Source: Marinobacter sp. (GTDB lineage: Bacteria > Pseudomonadota > Gammaproteobacteria > Pseudomonadales > Oleiphilaceae). Taken from it: 64,000 nucleotides of DNA. Positions 1 through 10,765 of this stretch are shown here, piece by piece (position 1 is the stretch's first letter; each line of letters opens with the position of its first letter). The DNA is taken from assembly GCA_030457765.1 (NCBI GenBank), contig JAKDUK010000006.1:1-64000 (forward strand), written 5' to 3'. The notes under the pieces were generated by a model. The model was not told the DNA's origin. It was given only the letters and a program-made list of their open reading frames with translations, and did no database searches. The translations under genes were made by a program, and so were the position numbers.

Positions 1-328
1 GGCGTTGTTCGCTTATAGTATCGAAGCCTATCAGATGCTCTCCCACCGGCTCCTCGGGCCAATACCATTGCGCGTTGCCTGTCACGAGCTTGGTGAAGCG
101 GGCTTCTGAGTTGTCTGGCGTATGTTCTGTGCCATCCTGTAGCTCTGCGGTTACGGCTTTACCGCTTTCATCCTTGATTTCACCGGCATTGATAAACGCT
201 CTCGGTCGCCTGAGGTTGTCATTGCGGCGTAAAAGCACGCTTGCGGTTTCGTGCCTGCAAATGGGCGCACCGTGGGCTCCCAGAGGCGCTGAGCTGGGTG
301 AGAAGGGCAGGTTGCTAGTGGTCGTCAT
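1..328 (-). CDS. Partial hypothetical protein running off the window edge; possible partner or effector of the adjacent DUF4123 protein
   Basis: Open minus-strand frame from ATG at 328 (MTTTSNLPFSPSSAPLGAHGAPICRHETASVLLRRNDNLRRPRAFINAGEIKDESGKAV...) with no stop to position 1; abuts the upstream gene's stop at 329-331. Confidence 0.55.
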   Translation of the reverse strand, partial: MTTTSNLPFSPSSAPLGAHGAPICRHETASVLLRRNDNLRRPRAFINAGEIKDESGKAVTAELQDGTEHTPDNSEARFTKLVTGNAQWYWPEEPVGEHLIGFDTISEQR

Positions 329-1207
329 TCAGGTTCCCTCCTGTGAATGCGTTAATGCTTCAAGTGCTTCGAGTGTGTCTGACCAGTCGGCTCCCTGCCT
401 GGTCTTACGTACCGTCGCAAGTTCATCGTCGCTCAATGCTTTGATAAAACCCCGAGCTATTAATACCCCGGCGCCTTCTACCAAGCCTTGCTCATTGGGT
501 GCGCCTAGAGTTTCCAGCTGCTGGAGCCAGTAAGTGACAGTTTGGGCCTCTAAGTCGTTGCTGTCTGCCAAGGCCCTTGCCAATAAATATCGGCGATGAG
601 CTTCTGCCGATGCTAGGTTTTCCTGAGTCAATTCAAGAGGCTGGGGAGGCTGTTTTTTTAGCTCATCTTGAAGCGCCGAGGGTTGCTCCTTTGTCAGCGT
701 CCAGTTCTCACCCGCGTAACAACCATGAATTGCCGTTAGCGGGCCAAGAATCCGCAAGCGCTGGTGAGGTGATAGCGATGCGCCAAGGCTGCCAAGTGTT
801 GCTGAGTCTGAATAACGAAAGAGGCTGTCACCATTGGGGGTGCGTACGGTGTTCAGGCTTACAAAATGCTCGCGTATTGCTTCCAGCGCCAGTTCTTGGC
901 CTTGCAGTGCTAACGCTTTGCCTTCGATCACCCACCTGTGGAGCCACTCTTCACTTTGGATAGTAGTGGGCTGAATAATCAGTGGGCCATCAAAGGCTTG
1001 TTCACGGTATTCCGAATAAATATACGGCAAATCGTAAACGGGTACCGGATCGTGCTCAAACAATAGGCGCAGCACCTCAGGGTGCTTTGCCTGATCAACC
1101 AGATACCCGCAGGCGTTTTCGCTCGATGGGTCTGCGTGTTGGTAAAACGACGTGGTTGTGTGAGCCGTCTGGCTCAGGGCTGTGGAGTCCTTCATGGCTG
1201 CCTTCAT
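329..1207 (-). CDS. DUF4123 domain-containing protein (type VI secretion adaptor/chaperone-like)
   Basis: 292 aa ORF; 'AIREHFVSLNTVRTPNGDSLFRYSDSATLGSLGASLSPHQRLRILGPL' resembles the DUF4123 core (H-x-R/F-RxxD-P/S...LGPL). Confidence 0.65.
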   Translation of the reverse strand: MKAAMKDSTALSQTAHTTTSFYQHADPSSENACGYLVDQAKHPEVLRLLFEHDPVPVYDLPYIYSEYREQAFDGPLIIQPTTIQSEEWLHRWVIEGKALALQGQELALEAIREHFVSLNTVRTPNGDSLFRYSDSATLGSLGASLSPHQRLRILGPLTAIHGCYAGENWTLTKEQPSALQDELKKQPPQPLELTQENLASAEAHRRYLLARALADSNDLEAQTVTYWLQQLETLGAPNEQGLVEGAGVLIARGFIKALSDDELATVRKTRQGADWSDTLEALEALTHSQEGT

Positions 1208-1309
1208 CTATCCTTAGATGACCGAAAAATGCCCAGTGATAGTAGCCGAATCCGAAAGAACTGTCATCTGACGGGCTTCTCAAAGCTAAGGTCGAGAAAC
1301 AGCATGGTG

Positions 1310-1346
1310 TAAAGTAAGAAAGGGCGCCTGCTCAGGCACCCTTTCT
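1310..1346 (-). terminator. Terminator-like hairpin downstream of amtB
   Basis: AGAAAGGGTGCCT-gagc-AGGCGCCCTTTCT on minus strand followed by a T-rich stretch. Confidence 0.6.
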
Positions 1347-1365
1347 CGGCTTCCTCAAAAATACG

Positions 1366-2652
1366 CTACTTGCCCGTCACAAACTCGGGATAGGCCTCCA
1401 TGCCGCACTCGGATAAGTCGACGCCGTCGTATTCATCCTCTTCGCTGACACGCACACCCATCACCGCTTTGATGATGCCCCAGACCAGCAGGCTAGCGAG
1501 GAATACCCAGGCGAAGATGGTTGCTGCGCCAATTAACTGTCCGCTGAAGGTAGCGCCATCGTTGGTGATAGGAACCAGTAGCAGCCCGAGGAAACCGCAT
1601 ACCCCGTGGGCCGAGATGGCACCCACTGGGTCATCAATGCGCAACTTGTCGAGGAAGATAACGCTGAATACAACAGCTATGCCGCCCAGAGCGCCCCAAA
1701 GGGTTGCGATCAATGCAGTGGGTGTAGAGGGTTCGGCGGTGATAACCACCAGGCCCGCAATGGCACCGTTGAGGAGCATGGTCAGGTCAGCCTTGCCGAA
1801 TAGCAAGCGACCTGTGATCAGTGCTGCAATAGCGCCACCAGCTGCTGCTGCGTTGGTGTTAAGGAATACCATGGCCACCGAGTTAGCACTGGCGATGTCG
1901 CCCAGTTTCAGCACGGAGCCGCCATTGAAACCAAACCAGCCCATCCAGAGGATAAAAGTACCCAGAGCCGCTAACGGCAGATTAGCACCGGGGATGGCAC
2001 GGATTTCACCGTTAGGGCCGTATTTGCCCTTACGTGCACCAAGAAGTAGCACGCCGGCAAGGGCAGCCGCCGCACCCGCCATGTGAACAATGCCGGAGCC
2101 GGCGAAATCGCTGAACCCAAGGTCGCCCAAGTTATACAGCCCGAAGACGTCTTTGCCGCCCCAAGTCCAGGAGCCTTCCATTGGGTAGATGACGCCTGTC
2201 ATCATGGCTGCAAAGGCAAGGAATGCCCACAGCTTCATGCGCTCTGCTACCGCACCAGATACGATGGACATGGCCGTGGCCACAAAGACCACTTGGAAGA
2301 AAAAGTCCGCTGCGCCGGCATAAATAGAGCCGCCTTCGAAGCCGTTTTCACGAGCAGCGAAATCGCCCAGTACCGCCGCGGCATCTGTTTTTTCTATGCC
2401 TGTTAGCAGTATAGTTCCGTCGTACATGATGGCGTAACCACACACCAGATACATGGTGCAGGCGATAGCATAGAGCGCGACGTTCTTAGTGAGAATCTCA
2501 GTGGTGTTTTTAGCCCGCACCAGCCCGGACTCGAGCATGGCAAAACCCGCGGCCATCCACATAACTAATGCGCCGCACATCAAAAAATAAAAGGTATCTA
2601 TTGCATACTGCAGGTGAAAAATATTGCTTTCCATGGGAAGCCCTCCGCACAA
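1366..2652 (-). CDS. amtB: Ammonium transporter AmtB
   Basis: 428 aa polytopic protein with Amt signatures (GFAMLESGLVRAKN, DFAGSGIVHMAGA, HGVCGFLG); next to glnK. Confidence 0.97.
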   Translation of the reverse strand: MCGGLPMESNIFHLQYAIDTFYFLMCGALVMWMAAGFAMLESGLVRAKNTTEILTKNVALYAIACTMYLVCGYAIMYDGTILLTGIEKTDAAAVLGDFAARENGFEGGSIYAGAADFFFQVVFVATAMSIVSGAVAERMKLWAFLAFAAMMTGVIYPMEGSWTWGGKDVFGLYNLGDLGFSDFAGSGIVHMAGAAAALAGVLLLGARKGKYGPNGEIRAIPGANLPLAALGTFILWMGWFGFNGGSVLKLGDIASANSVAMVFLNTNAAAAGGAIAALITGRLLFGKADLTMLLNGAIAGLVVITAEPSTPTALIATLWGALGGIAVVFSVIFLDKLRIDDPVGAISAHGVCGFLGLLLVPITNDGATFSGQLIGAATIFAWVFLASLLVWGIIKAVMGVRVSEEDEYDGVDLSECGMEAYPEFVTGK

Positions 2653-2703
2653 GGCACTTCTAGATTGGTTTTTTACGTTGACAGTTAGGTGATCAGAACG
2701 GGG

Positions 2704-3123
<420 letters not shown>

Positions 3124-3153
3124 TCAATTGTGCGGATTGCGTACAAGAGCTTT

Positions 3154-3169
3154 AGCACCGGGTATGCCA
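3154..3169 (-). promoter_or_regulatory. Sigma54 (-24/-12) promoter of glnK-amtB
   Basis: Minus strand TGGCATACCCGGTGCT against TGGCACRNNNNTTGCW (14/16), 5' of glnK. Confidence 0.75.
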
Positions 3170-3245
3170 ACGCAAAAAAAATCATTTAAATCATTATATT
3201 GAGCGGTTCTGGTGCTGGTTTAACATGAGTTTGAGTACCAACTTT

Positions 3246-3262
3246 TGCACCAGAATAGTGCG
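3246..3262. promoter_or_regulatory. NtrC-type enhancer site
   Basis: TGCACCAGAATAGTGCG against TGCACCANNNTGGTGCA; about 80 bp upstream of the sigma54 element. Confidence 0.7.
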
Positions 3263-3457
3263 CTCCACCAACCCCTGAGCCAGATCGGAGCAGGCCAGGG
3301 AGTGGGCGGGGCTACTAAGTGCTCACCGCGCACAGTATGGCAGGGCTGGCGGTGTGATACACTCCTGCAAACCGACCAAGGCACTATTCTTTTGTACTAT
3401 TTGTGGCGCCAGTCTTTTGGTCGAAACCAGACATTATTTGAATCAGTGAGGTGATGC

Positions 3458-3712
3458 GTGAAAGGTCCACAGGATATTTTCGCCCAGTTGCAGGGCCAGT
3501 TTGGCCAGTTTGTCCCAGACATGGCGCGGGCAGCCCGTGAGGATTTTGAAACTCAGGCTCGGGCGACGGTTATGTCGGTTCTGTCGCGCTTGGAATTGGT
3601 AACCCGTGAAGAGTTTGATGCCCAGCAGGCGGTGCTTATGAAAACCCGCGAAAAGGTAGAGGCTCTGGAAAAAAAGGTTGCTGAGATGGAGAGCTCCCCA
3701 AAAGCTCAGTAA
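3458..3712 (+). CDS. ubiK: Ubiquinone biosynthesis accessory factor UbiK (YqiC/BMFP family)
   Basis: 84 aa; coiled-coil C-terminus LVTREEFDAQQAVLMKTREKVEALEKKVAEME; GTG start. Confidence 0.85.
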   Translation: MKGPQDIFAQLQGQFGQFVPDMARAAREDFETQARATVMSVLSRLELVTREEFDAQQAVLMKTREKVEALEKKVAEMESSPKAQ

Positions 3713-3801
3713 ACCTGAACAATTCCCGGCAGGAAGCTGGGTTTCGGTTGGCCGATTTGCCTTGGCGTTACACAAATCTTTAGAAACCATGGAAGGTTGT
3801 T

Positions 3802-5328
3802 ATGCTTGCCATTGTCCATTCCCGCGCCAGCATTGGCGTATCTGCACCTGAGGTCACGGTTGAGGTGCACCTTTCCGGTGGTCTTCCTGCGCTTACGATT
3901 GTGGGCCTGGCTGAAACCGGCGTGCGTGAAAGCCGGGAACGTGTAAGAAGTGCCCTGCTGAATGCGGGCTTTGAATTTCCTGCCCGTCGAATAACGATTA
4001 ATCTCGCTCCTGCAGACTTGCCAAAAGAGGGCGGCCGCTTTGATCTGCCCATTGCCCTTGGCATTCTTGCCGCTTCCGGGCAGATTCCTGCAAAAAGCCT
4101 GTCTTCCTGTGAATTCCTCGGAGAGCTCTCGCTCGATGGCGCGCTCCGCCCGCTAAAAGGCGTATTGCCCGCCGTGCTGGCCGCGCGCAAAGAAGGGCGG
4201 AGCTTGCTGATACCCAACAGCAATGCCGAAGAAGCGGCCCTTGCAAGCCAAGATGACGTGCTTGCGGCAGGCCACATACTGGCCGTGTGTGAACATCTCT
4301 GTGGCCGCGCCAAATTGGTGCCTGTAGCCCGTACTATGCCGGAAGCTACAATGGCTGCCGGTATGCCGGATCTTGCGGATGTACGTGGGCAGAGCGTTCC
4401 TCGGCGGGCGCTAGAAGTGGCTGCGGCAGGTGCCCATAATTTGCTTTTTTTCGGACCGCCTGGCACGGGTAAGAGCATGTTAGCCAGCCGTCTGCCGGGA
4501 ATTCTGCCAGATCTGAACGACGATCACGCCATGGAAGTGGCCAGTGTGCATTCAGTTGCGGGGCTATCGCTAAGAGAAGGGGGCTGGCGCCAGCCTCCGT
4601 TCCGATCTCCGCATCACACTGCCTCGGCCGTGGCATTGGTGGGCGGCGGCAGCAGTCCAAGGCCGGGTGAGATTTCCCTGGCGCACCGTGGGGTACTTTT
4701 TCTGGATGAGCTGCCGGAATTTGAGCGCCGTGTTCTGGAGGTACTTCGTGAACCTATGGAAACTGGCGAGATTTCGATCAGCCGTGCCGCGCGCCAGGTG
4801 AATTTTCCTGCTCGTTTTCAGGTAATTGGCGCCATGAATCCCTGCCCATGCGGTTACAGTGGGCACCCGACTATTGAATGCCAGTGCACCCCGCAACAGA
4901 TTATGCGTTATCGGTCGAAAATCTCCGGCCCGTTGTTGGACAGGTTCGATCTACATGTCGAAGTGCCTGTTCAAGGTGGAGGCGTTTTGATGCAGTCTGG
5001 TGGTGACGGCGAGTCGAGTTCAGAGGTGCGCAAGCGCGTGAAGCTTGCGAGAGAGCGCCAAACCCGTCGTTGCTGCATTAATGCCACCTTGTCTGGTCGT
5101 GAACTGCAGGAAGCCTGCGGCCTTGATCGCGCCGGGGAAAAACTGCTCACCGGCGCTATGGAAAAACTGGGCTTATCAGCCCGAGCACTGCACCGTATAT
5201 TGCGTGTTGCACGCACGCTCGCGGATCTTGACGGGTGTGATGTTGTTACCCAGCCGCATCTGATGGAAGCCCTTGGGTATCGTCAGTTTGATCGCCAGAC
5301 AGGCAAGAGCTCAGTGGTATCCGCCTGA
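3802..5328 (+). CDS. comM: YifB/ComM family Mg-chelatase-like AAA+ ATPase
   Basis: [31 protein letters not shown]-terminal ChlI-like domain. Confidence 0.93.
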   Translation: MLAIVHSRASIGVSAPEVTVEVHLSGGLPALTIVGLAETGVRESRERVRSALLNAGFEFPARRITINLAPADLPKEGGRFDLPIALGILAASGQIPAKSLSSCEFLGELSLDGALRPLKGVLPAVLAARKEGRSLLIPNSNAEEAALASQDDVLAAGHILAVCEHLCGRAKLVPVARTMPEATMAAGMPDLADVRGQSVPRRALEVAAAGAHNLLFFGPPGTGKSMLASRLPGILPDLNDDHAMEVASVHSVAGLSLREGGWRQPPFRSPHHTASAVALVGGGSSPRPGEISLAHRGVLFLDELPEFERRVLEVLREPMETGEISISRAARQVNFPARFQVIGAMNPCPCGYSGHPTIECQCTPQQIMRYRSKISGPLLDRFDLHVEVPVQGGGVLMQSGGDGESSSEVRKRVKLARERQTRRCCINATLSGRELQEACGLDRAGEKLLTGAMEKLGLSARALHRILRVARTLADLDGCDVVTQPHLMEALGYRQFDRQTGKSSVVSA

Positions 5329-5398
5329 CGGGCTCTACTCTGGTAAACTGTCGAAAACTCCCTTAATCAGACCCGCAGCCCGCGGTGAAGGATTGCAG

Positions 5399-6115
5399 AT
5401 GACCGACCATAAAGAGCCGCACAGTGAGTCACCCATTACCACCCGCCGTGGTATTCGCAGTTTTGTGTTACGCCAGGGCCGGATGACAGAAGGCCAGAAA
5501 AAGGCATACGAGCGCAGTTGGCCGAAGTTTGGCCTAAGCCGTGAGGACGGCATGATTGACCCGCGTCAGGTCTTTGGGCGCGACGCCATGCTCAACCTTG
5601 AAATCGGCTTCGGCATGGGCGGGTCTTTGGCAGATATGGCAGAGGCCGCGCCGGAGCAGGATTTTATTGGCGTGGAAGTTCACCTTCCAGGAGTAGGCGC
5701 CTTGCTCAAAGAAGTTGAGGATCGTGGGCTGGAAAATGTCCGTGTTTACAACATAGATGCGAATGATGTAATTGATCTGTGCTTGCCAGATGCCGGCCTG
5801 GATCAGGTGATGGTGTTCTTTCCCGATCCCTGGCATAAAAAAAGACATCACAAGCGCAGGCTGGTGCAACCCGAGTTCGTTCAGCGTATCCGCCACAAAC
5901 TAAGAGTGGGGGGTATTCTGCATTTGGCGACAGATTGGGAAAACTACGCTGAGTACATGATGGAGGTAATGGGTGAGTCCGAAGGGTTCGCCAACACTCA
6001 GGCGCAGGGGGAATACTCACCCCGCCCAGACTATCGCCCGATTACCAAGTTTGAGAAGCGTGGTGAAAATCTTGGTCATGGAGTATGGGATTTACTGTTT
6101 CACCGTACTAACTGA
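5399..6115 (+). CDS. trmB: tRNA (guanine-N7-)-methyltransferase
   Basis: [42 protein letters not shown] at 5399. Confidence 0.95.
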   Translation: MTDHKEPHSESPITTRRGIRSFVLRQGRMTEGQKKAYERSWPKFGLSREDGMIDPRQVFGRDAMLNLEIGFGMGGSLADMAEAAPEQDFIGVEVHLPGVGALLKEVEDRGLENVRVYNIDANDVIDLCLPDAGLDQVMVFFPDPWHKKRHHKRRLVQPEFVQRIRHKLRVGGILHLATDWENYAEYMMEVMGESEGFANTQAQGEYSPRPDYRPITKFEKRGENLGHGVWDLLFHRTN

Positions 6116-6132
6116 TTTTGCATAGGCAGCGT

Positions 6133-6666
6133 TTAACCCGGTGCCAGTGGATGGCGCCGGGCCGCACGGACTATGACCAACCCTGCGATACCAATGGTCA
6201 GAGCCGTAAATTTGGCGAGGGCGCTGATGGCAGCGGCAAGGCTGATGGCATCGGTGGGGGCATCGAGGTTGTTCAGTAATAGTACGTTTTCTGTCATATC
6301 CACCAGGCCTGCAGCAACAAACAGTGTGCGAATCCAGCGTGCGGCTGTGCGCTCGCGAACGCCTGGCCTGTCTATAGTGCAATGCCGGGTCAGCAGTATG
6401 AGCGTCAGGCAGTAAATCGGAATAAACAAAAAATCCACCCACAGAGATACTTTTGCCCATTGCAGACCCTTATCGCCCCAGCTTTGCACGATAGCCAATG
6501 CCTGCTCGGCATTACCCGCTAACTGAAAACTTACAATTCCCTGGTGTGCAAACTCGGTTTTCAGAGGCTGGTTGATCATCACCAGAGCTGCAAGTAAGAC
6601 CAGTGTTGCAATTAAACAGCCTTTCAGCCTTTTGGATAAAGCCGGTAACCCTTTCTCTGTGCCCAT
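6133..6666 (-). CDS. Hypothetical membrane protein
   Basis: 177 aa with several predicted TM segments; abuts hemW. Confidence 0.7.
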   Translation of the reverse strand: MGTEKGLPALSKRLKGCLIATLVLLAALVMINQPLKTEFAHQGIVSFQLAGNAEQALAIVQSWGDKGLQWAKVSLWVDFLFIPIYCLTLILLTRHCTIDRPGVRERTAARWIRTLFVAAGLVDMTENVLLLNNLDAPTDAISLAAAISALAKFTALTIGIAGLVIVRAARRHPLAPG

Positions 6667-7814
6667 TACAGAAAACGCTCCAACAGACTGTTCAGATACC
6701 TTTGCCCCAGGCTTGTTGCCTGAAGCCGGTCGCTAACCAGCAATTTATCTTCACGCAGCTTCTGGAGTTGTACCGCAACATCTGTCAGGGGTAAACCCGT
6801 ACGGTCGGAAAAAACATCTTCGGCCACGCCGTCCCGAAGGCGCAGGGCGTTCATCAGAAACTCCAGCGGGAGCTCCTCTGTTTCAATTCGGTTGCTTCCG
6901 GCAGTACGGCTGCCAATCCGGTTGAGGTAGGCGTCTGGTTGTCGTGTTTTCCAGTAACGCTTAATAGTGCCGTCAGCGAGGCTGATTTTCCCGTGGCCAC
7001 CGGCACCCAGGGCCATATAATCTCCAAACGTCCAGTAGTTGACGTTGTGCCGCGAGGCTTTACCTTTTTGGCACCAGGCAGAAATCTCGTAGTCACTGAA
7101 GCCATGCTTGAGCAGGTACTCCCCGCCAGTTTGGGCAATTTCCCAGAGCCGGTCGTCGTCTGGCAAATCCGGTGGCCGGCTGTAAAACTCGGTATTGGGC
7201 TCCAGGGTAAGCTGGTACCAGGATAGGTGCGGTGGCTTATGGCTCATGGCCATTTTCAGATCTTCAAGGGCATTGCCCGGGGTCTGGCCGGGCAGACCGT
7301 GCATCAGGTCCAGATTGAAGTTATCAAAACCGGCTTTTTTTGCCGCCTCGATCGCCCGGTGGGCGGCAGCGCTGTCGTGTATCCGGCCGAGGGCTTTCAG
7401 GTGGGCGGAATTAAAACTTTGCACGCCAATCGAAAGGCGGTTGATGCCGGCTTCCCGGAAAGCTTCAAAGCGGCCTTCTTCCAGCGTGCCGGGGTTGGCC
7501 TCAAGGGTGATTTCTGCATCGTCTGCGAACGTCAGGCGCTTTCTGAGCCCGTCGAAAAGCCTATGGTAAAAGTTGCCGCTCATCAGTGAGGGTGTGCCAC
7601 CGCCGATAAAGACCGTTTCAACGGTACGGCCTGACGCCAGAGCCAGGTCCTGATCCAGGTCTTCCAGCAGGGCGCTCAGGTAAGCCTGTTCGGGAATCTC
7701 GTTCTGAACAGCGTGGGAGTTGAAGTCACAGTAAGGGCATTTTCGCACGCACCAGGGCACGTGAATATACAGGCTTAGAGGTGGGGTGACAGGCACCGGG
7801 CGGCGTGTAGTCAC
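6666..7814 (-). CDS. hemW: Radical SAM family heme chaperone HemW
   Basis: SLYIHVPWCVRKCPYCDFNSH, FIGGGTPSLM, YWTFGDYMALGAGGHGK. Confidence 0.95.
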   Translation of the reverse strand: MTTRRPVPVTPPLSLYIHVPWCVRKCPYCDFNSHAVQNEIPEQAYLSALLEDLDQDLALASGRTVETVFIGGGTPSLMSGNFYHRLFDGLRKRLTFADDAEITLEANPGTLEEGRFEAFREAGINRLSIGVQSFNSAHLKALGRIHDSAAAHRAIEAAKKAGFDNFNLDLMHGLPGQTPGNALEDLKMAMSHKPPHLSWYQLTLEPNTEFYSRPPDLPDDDRLWEIAQTGGEYLLKHGFSDYEISAWCQKGKASRHNVNYWTFGDYMALGAGGHGKISLADGTIKRYWKTRQPDAYLNRIGSRTAGSNRIETEELPLEFLMNALRLRDGVAEDVFSDRTGLPLTDVAVQLQKLREDKLLVSDRLQATSLGQRYLNSLLERFL

Positions 7815-7818
7815 AGAA

Positions 7819-8418
7819 TCAGGTCTCCGCCCTGAGCTGGTCCATCAGCAAAACCAGAGCCCGGCCCCGGTGGCTTATGCGGTTTTTCTCATCCCGGCTC
7901 AGCTCAGACGCACTGCAGTTCTTTTCCGGGCAAAGAAATATCGGGTCATAACCGAACCCACCCTCGCCTTGCGGTGCCCTGAGAATCGAGCCAGGCCAGC
8001 GGCCGTGGCAGATAATGGGTGTTGGGTCGTCGGCATGGCGGAGGTATACCAACACACAGTGGAACTGTGCGCCACGTTGTTTATCAGGCACATCGGCCAT
8101 GGCTTCCAGCAGGGCGTTCAGGTTGTCGAGGTCGGAGGCATGAGCCCCGGCGTAGCGTGCGGAGCGGACACCCGGAGCACCGTCGAGGGCATCCACGGCC
8201 AGGCCGCTGTCGTCTGCCAGGGCAGGCAGCCCGGTTTGGCGTGCTGCATGGCGCGCTTTCAGAATAGCGTTCTCGACAAAGGTAACCGCCGGCTCTTCGG
8301 CTTCCGTAACGCCTAATTCGCCCTGTGGCACGGGCGTGAGTCCCAAAGGCCCAAGAAGCTGCGTAAATTCGTTGATTTTGCCTTTGTTGTTACTGGCAAT
8401 AACGAGTTGCTCAGACAT
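7819..8418 (-). CDS. rdgB: XTP/dITP diphosphatase (RdgB/HAM1)
   Basis: [44 protein letters not shown]. Confidence 0.95.
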   Translation of the reverse strand: MSEQLVIASNNKGKINEFTQLLGPLGLTPVPQGELGVTEAEEPAVTFVENAILKARHAARQTGLPALADDSGLAVDALDGAPGVRSARYAGAHASDLDNLNALLEAMADVPDKQRGAQFHCVLVYLRHADDPTPIICHGRWPGSILRAPQGEGGFGYDPIFLCPEKNCSASELSRDEKNRISHRGRALVLLMDQLRAET

Positions 8419-8425
8419 AATCTGC

Positions 8426-8884
8426 TCAATCACTGAAAAGAGTGTGGGCGAATCTTACTGGCAGGTCCTTGCCATGTCCGCCAGGACGGGCGGTAATATT
8501 AAACGTTATCAGATCGCCGGAAGAGTATTGGTACTCGGCGATAAAGTAGACAGAATCGCCTTCCTTGATTCGGCGAAACGCAAGAAACTTAACTTGCTGG
8601 ATGTCGTTTGAAGCTTTGCCCTCCACCTGGCCGGAAACCGGCTTAAGAATGCCGTTCTCGTTTTCCTGCATGATGGATATGTTGACTATACCAATGCCCC
8701 TGCTGCGCTGCAGGTTATTGGCCTTGGCTGTTTCAGCCGTTAAAAAGGTACTGGGCAGTACGCTCCAGTGCACCTGGTAATCCCCGAAATCTTCCGAGCC
8801 AGCGTGGGCGGGAAGGCTGAGCAGGGTGGCAAACAGAGCCGTGGCTGCCAAACTGACAATACCGTTCAAAGCTTTATTGATCAT
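8426..8884 (-). CDS. DUF4426 domain-containing secreted protein
   Basis: Signal peptide, then [36 protein letters not shown]; between metW and rdgB. Confidence 0.8.
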   Translation of the reverse strand: MINKALNGIVSLAATALFATLLSLPAHAGSEDFGDYQVHWSVLPSTFLTAETAKANNLQRSRGIGIVNISIMQENENGILKPVSGQVEGKASNDIQQVKFLAFRRIKEGDSVYFIAEYQYSSGDLITFNITARPGGHGKDLPVRFAHTLFSD

Positions 8885-9485
8885 TGCTGTTCTCCCGGGT
8901 GATGCGGTAGATGGCGATTTCCCCCAGCAGGTTTGGCCAAAAGCGGGCCAGCCAGCTGTTCTGGTGCTGACCGTCCACCACACGCCTGCTTTTTATTCGA
9001 ATGTTTTTCTGGCGGCACAAGGCTTCGAAATCCTTGAAGGTACATAGCCGTATGTTTGGCGTGTTATACCACTTGTAAGGCAGGGATTTGGATTCCGGCA
9101 TGTAGCCGCTGAGGGCCAGCCCCCAGCGCAGGCGCCAGTGGGCAAAGTTCGGGAAGGTTACTATGCCCTCGCCGCCCAGGCGCAGCATTTCATCCAGCAC
9201 CTTATCCGGCCGGCGCACTGCCTGCAGTGCCTGGGTCATCAACACCACATCAAAGCTGTTGTCTTCAAAGTTATCCAGGCCCTGGGTGTCCAGGTTTTGT
9301 TCAATCACTGACACACCGCGGTTCATGCAGGTGGTTATGTGCTCCTGGTTGATTTCCAGGCCAAACCCACTGGCGTTGCGCTCTTGTTGAAGGAAATTGA
9401 GTAAAGTGCCGTCGCCGCAGCCAAGGTCCAGCACATGATGGCCAGGCTTTACCCACTGCTGAATGATTTCAAGATCGGCCCTCAT
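8874..9485 (-). CDS. metW: Methionine biosynthesis protein MetW
   Basis: [29 protein letters not shown]; adjacent to metX. Confidence 0.95.
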   Translation of the reverse strand: MRADLEIIQQWVKPGHHVLDLGCGDGTLLNFLQQERNASGFGLEINQEHITTCMNRGVSVIEQNLDTQGLDNFEDNSFDVVLMTQALQAVRRPDKVLDEMLRLGGEGIVTFPNFAHWRLRWGLALSGYMPESKSLPYKWYNTPNIRLCTFKDFEALCRQKNIRIKSRRVVDGQHQNSWLARFWPNLLGEIAIYRITRENSNDQ

Positions 9486-10630
9486 GCGCCCACCTCCCTG
9501 GCCACGCGATCCATATACGCGGCGAAAATTGCGGTATAGCGAGGCGTCGGAATCAAAAACGCATCATGGCCCCAGGGAGCATCAATTTCTGCGTAGCTTA
9601 CCTTTCGGCGGGTCGCGATCATGGCGTTCACCATTTCTTCTGAACGGGCCGGCGTAAAGCGCCAATCGGTGCTGAATGAAAGTACCAAAAACTCGCAGCG
9701 AGCCTTAGCTAGCGCTTTCGATAAGTCGCCGCCGCATTCATAAGCCGGGTCAAAGTAATCCAGCGTTCGGGTCATCAGCAGGTAGGTGTTCGCGTCAAAA
9801 GATTCTGAGAAACGTTCACCCTGATACCGGAGGTAGCTTTCCACCTGAAACTCCGCGCCGTAACCAAACTTGTAAGCCTGGTCTCTCAGCTCGCGGCCAA
9901 ACTTTTCGCCCATGGAAGCATCTGAGAGATAAGTTATGTGGCCGACCATTCTGGCCAGCATGAGACCGCGGCGGGGCACAGTGTCGAAATCGTAGTACCG
10001 GCCATCATGAAATTCGCGGTCTGTTGTGATTGCTTGCCTTGCCACCTCATTAAAGGCGATATTCTGTGCCGTCAGGCGGGGGCTGGAGGCAACAGCCACC
10101 GAGTGATTCAGACGGTCCGGGTAGTCCAGACTCCACTGCAGCGCCTGCATACCGCCCAGAGAGCCACCTACAACGGCTGCCCAGCACTCAATACCCATGC
10201 GATCTGCCAGTAATGCCTGGCTTTTTACCCAGTCACCCACCGTAATAACCGGGAAATCGGGGCCGTACAATTTGCCTGTTGCCGGGTTAATCGAGTTGGG
10301 GCCGGTACTGCCGTGGCAACCGCCCAGGTTGTTAAGGCAGACCACAAAAAACCGATTGGTATCCACCGGCTTGCCGGGCCCGATGCAGGTGTCCCACCAG
10401 CCTGGCTTGCGGTCTTCCATAGAATGGTAGCCAGCAGCATGATGGTGGCCGCTCAGGGCATGGCAAATAAGTACGGCGTTGCTGCGGTCACCGTTCAGTT
10501 CGCCATAGGTTTCCACCACCAGATCATAGCGTTCCAGTGCTTGGCCGCACGCCAGTTCAATCGGCGTCTCAAAATGATAGGTCTGCGGGGTCACTACCCC
10601 GACAGAATCCACAGGCAGGGAATCGGGCAT
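9482..10630 (-). CDS. metX: Homoserine O-acyltransferase MetX
   Basis: Alpha/beta hydrolase, [14 protein letters not shown]; overlaps metW start; start placed at [11 protein letters not shown]. Confidence 0.95.
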   Translation of the reverse strand: MPDSLPVDSVGVVTPQTYHFETPIELACGQALERYDLVVETYGELNGDRSNAVLICHALSGHHHAAGYHSMEDRKPGWWDTCIGPGKPVDTNRFFVVCLNNLGGCHGSTGPNSINPATGKLYGPDFPVITVGDWVKSQALLADRMGIECWAAVVGGSLGGMQALQWSLDYPDRLNHSVAVASSPRLTAQNIAFNEVARQAITTDREFHDGRYYDFDTVPRRGLMLARMVGHITYLSDASMGEKFGRELRDQAYKFGYGAEFQVESYLRYQGERFSESFDANTYLLMTRTLDYFDPAYECGGDLSKALAKARCEFLVLSFSTDWRFTPARSEEMVNAMIATRRKVSYAEIDAPWGHDAFLIPTPRYTAIFAAYMDRVAREVGA

Positions 10631-10765
10631 CGGCGCGACAGGTTCCTGGTTCGGTCCGTTAGTGACTAGGTTGCTGGATAGGACAAAAACCCACACCAGC
10701 ACAGCAGTCTAATGGGGTGCCGTCATGGCTGCAACCGGCCGGCGGTGTTGCAGCCCGGCGTGAGC

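Noticed and set aside
1400-2086. Plus-strand 228-aa ORF inside amtB
   Set aside because: Antisense shadow ORF of a high-GC transporter gene; low-complexity Ser/Pro/Ala composition.
3780-4478. Minus-strand 232-aa ORF over comM/yifB
   Set aside because: Shadow ORF of the clearly supported ATPase frame.
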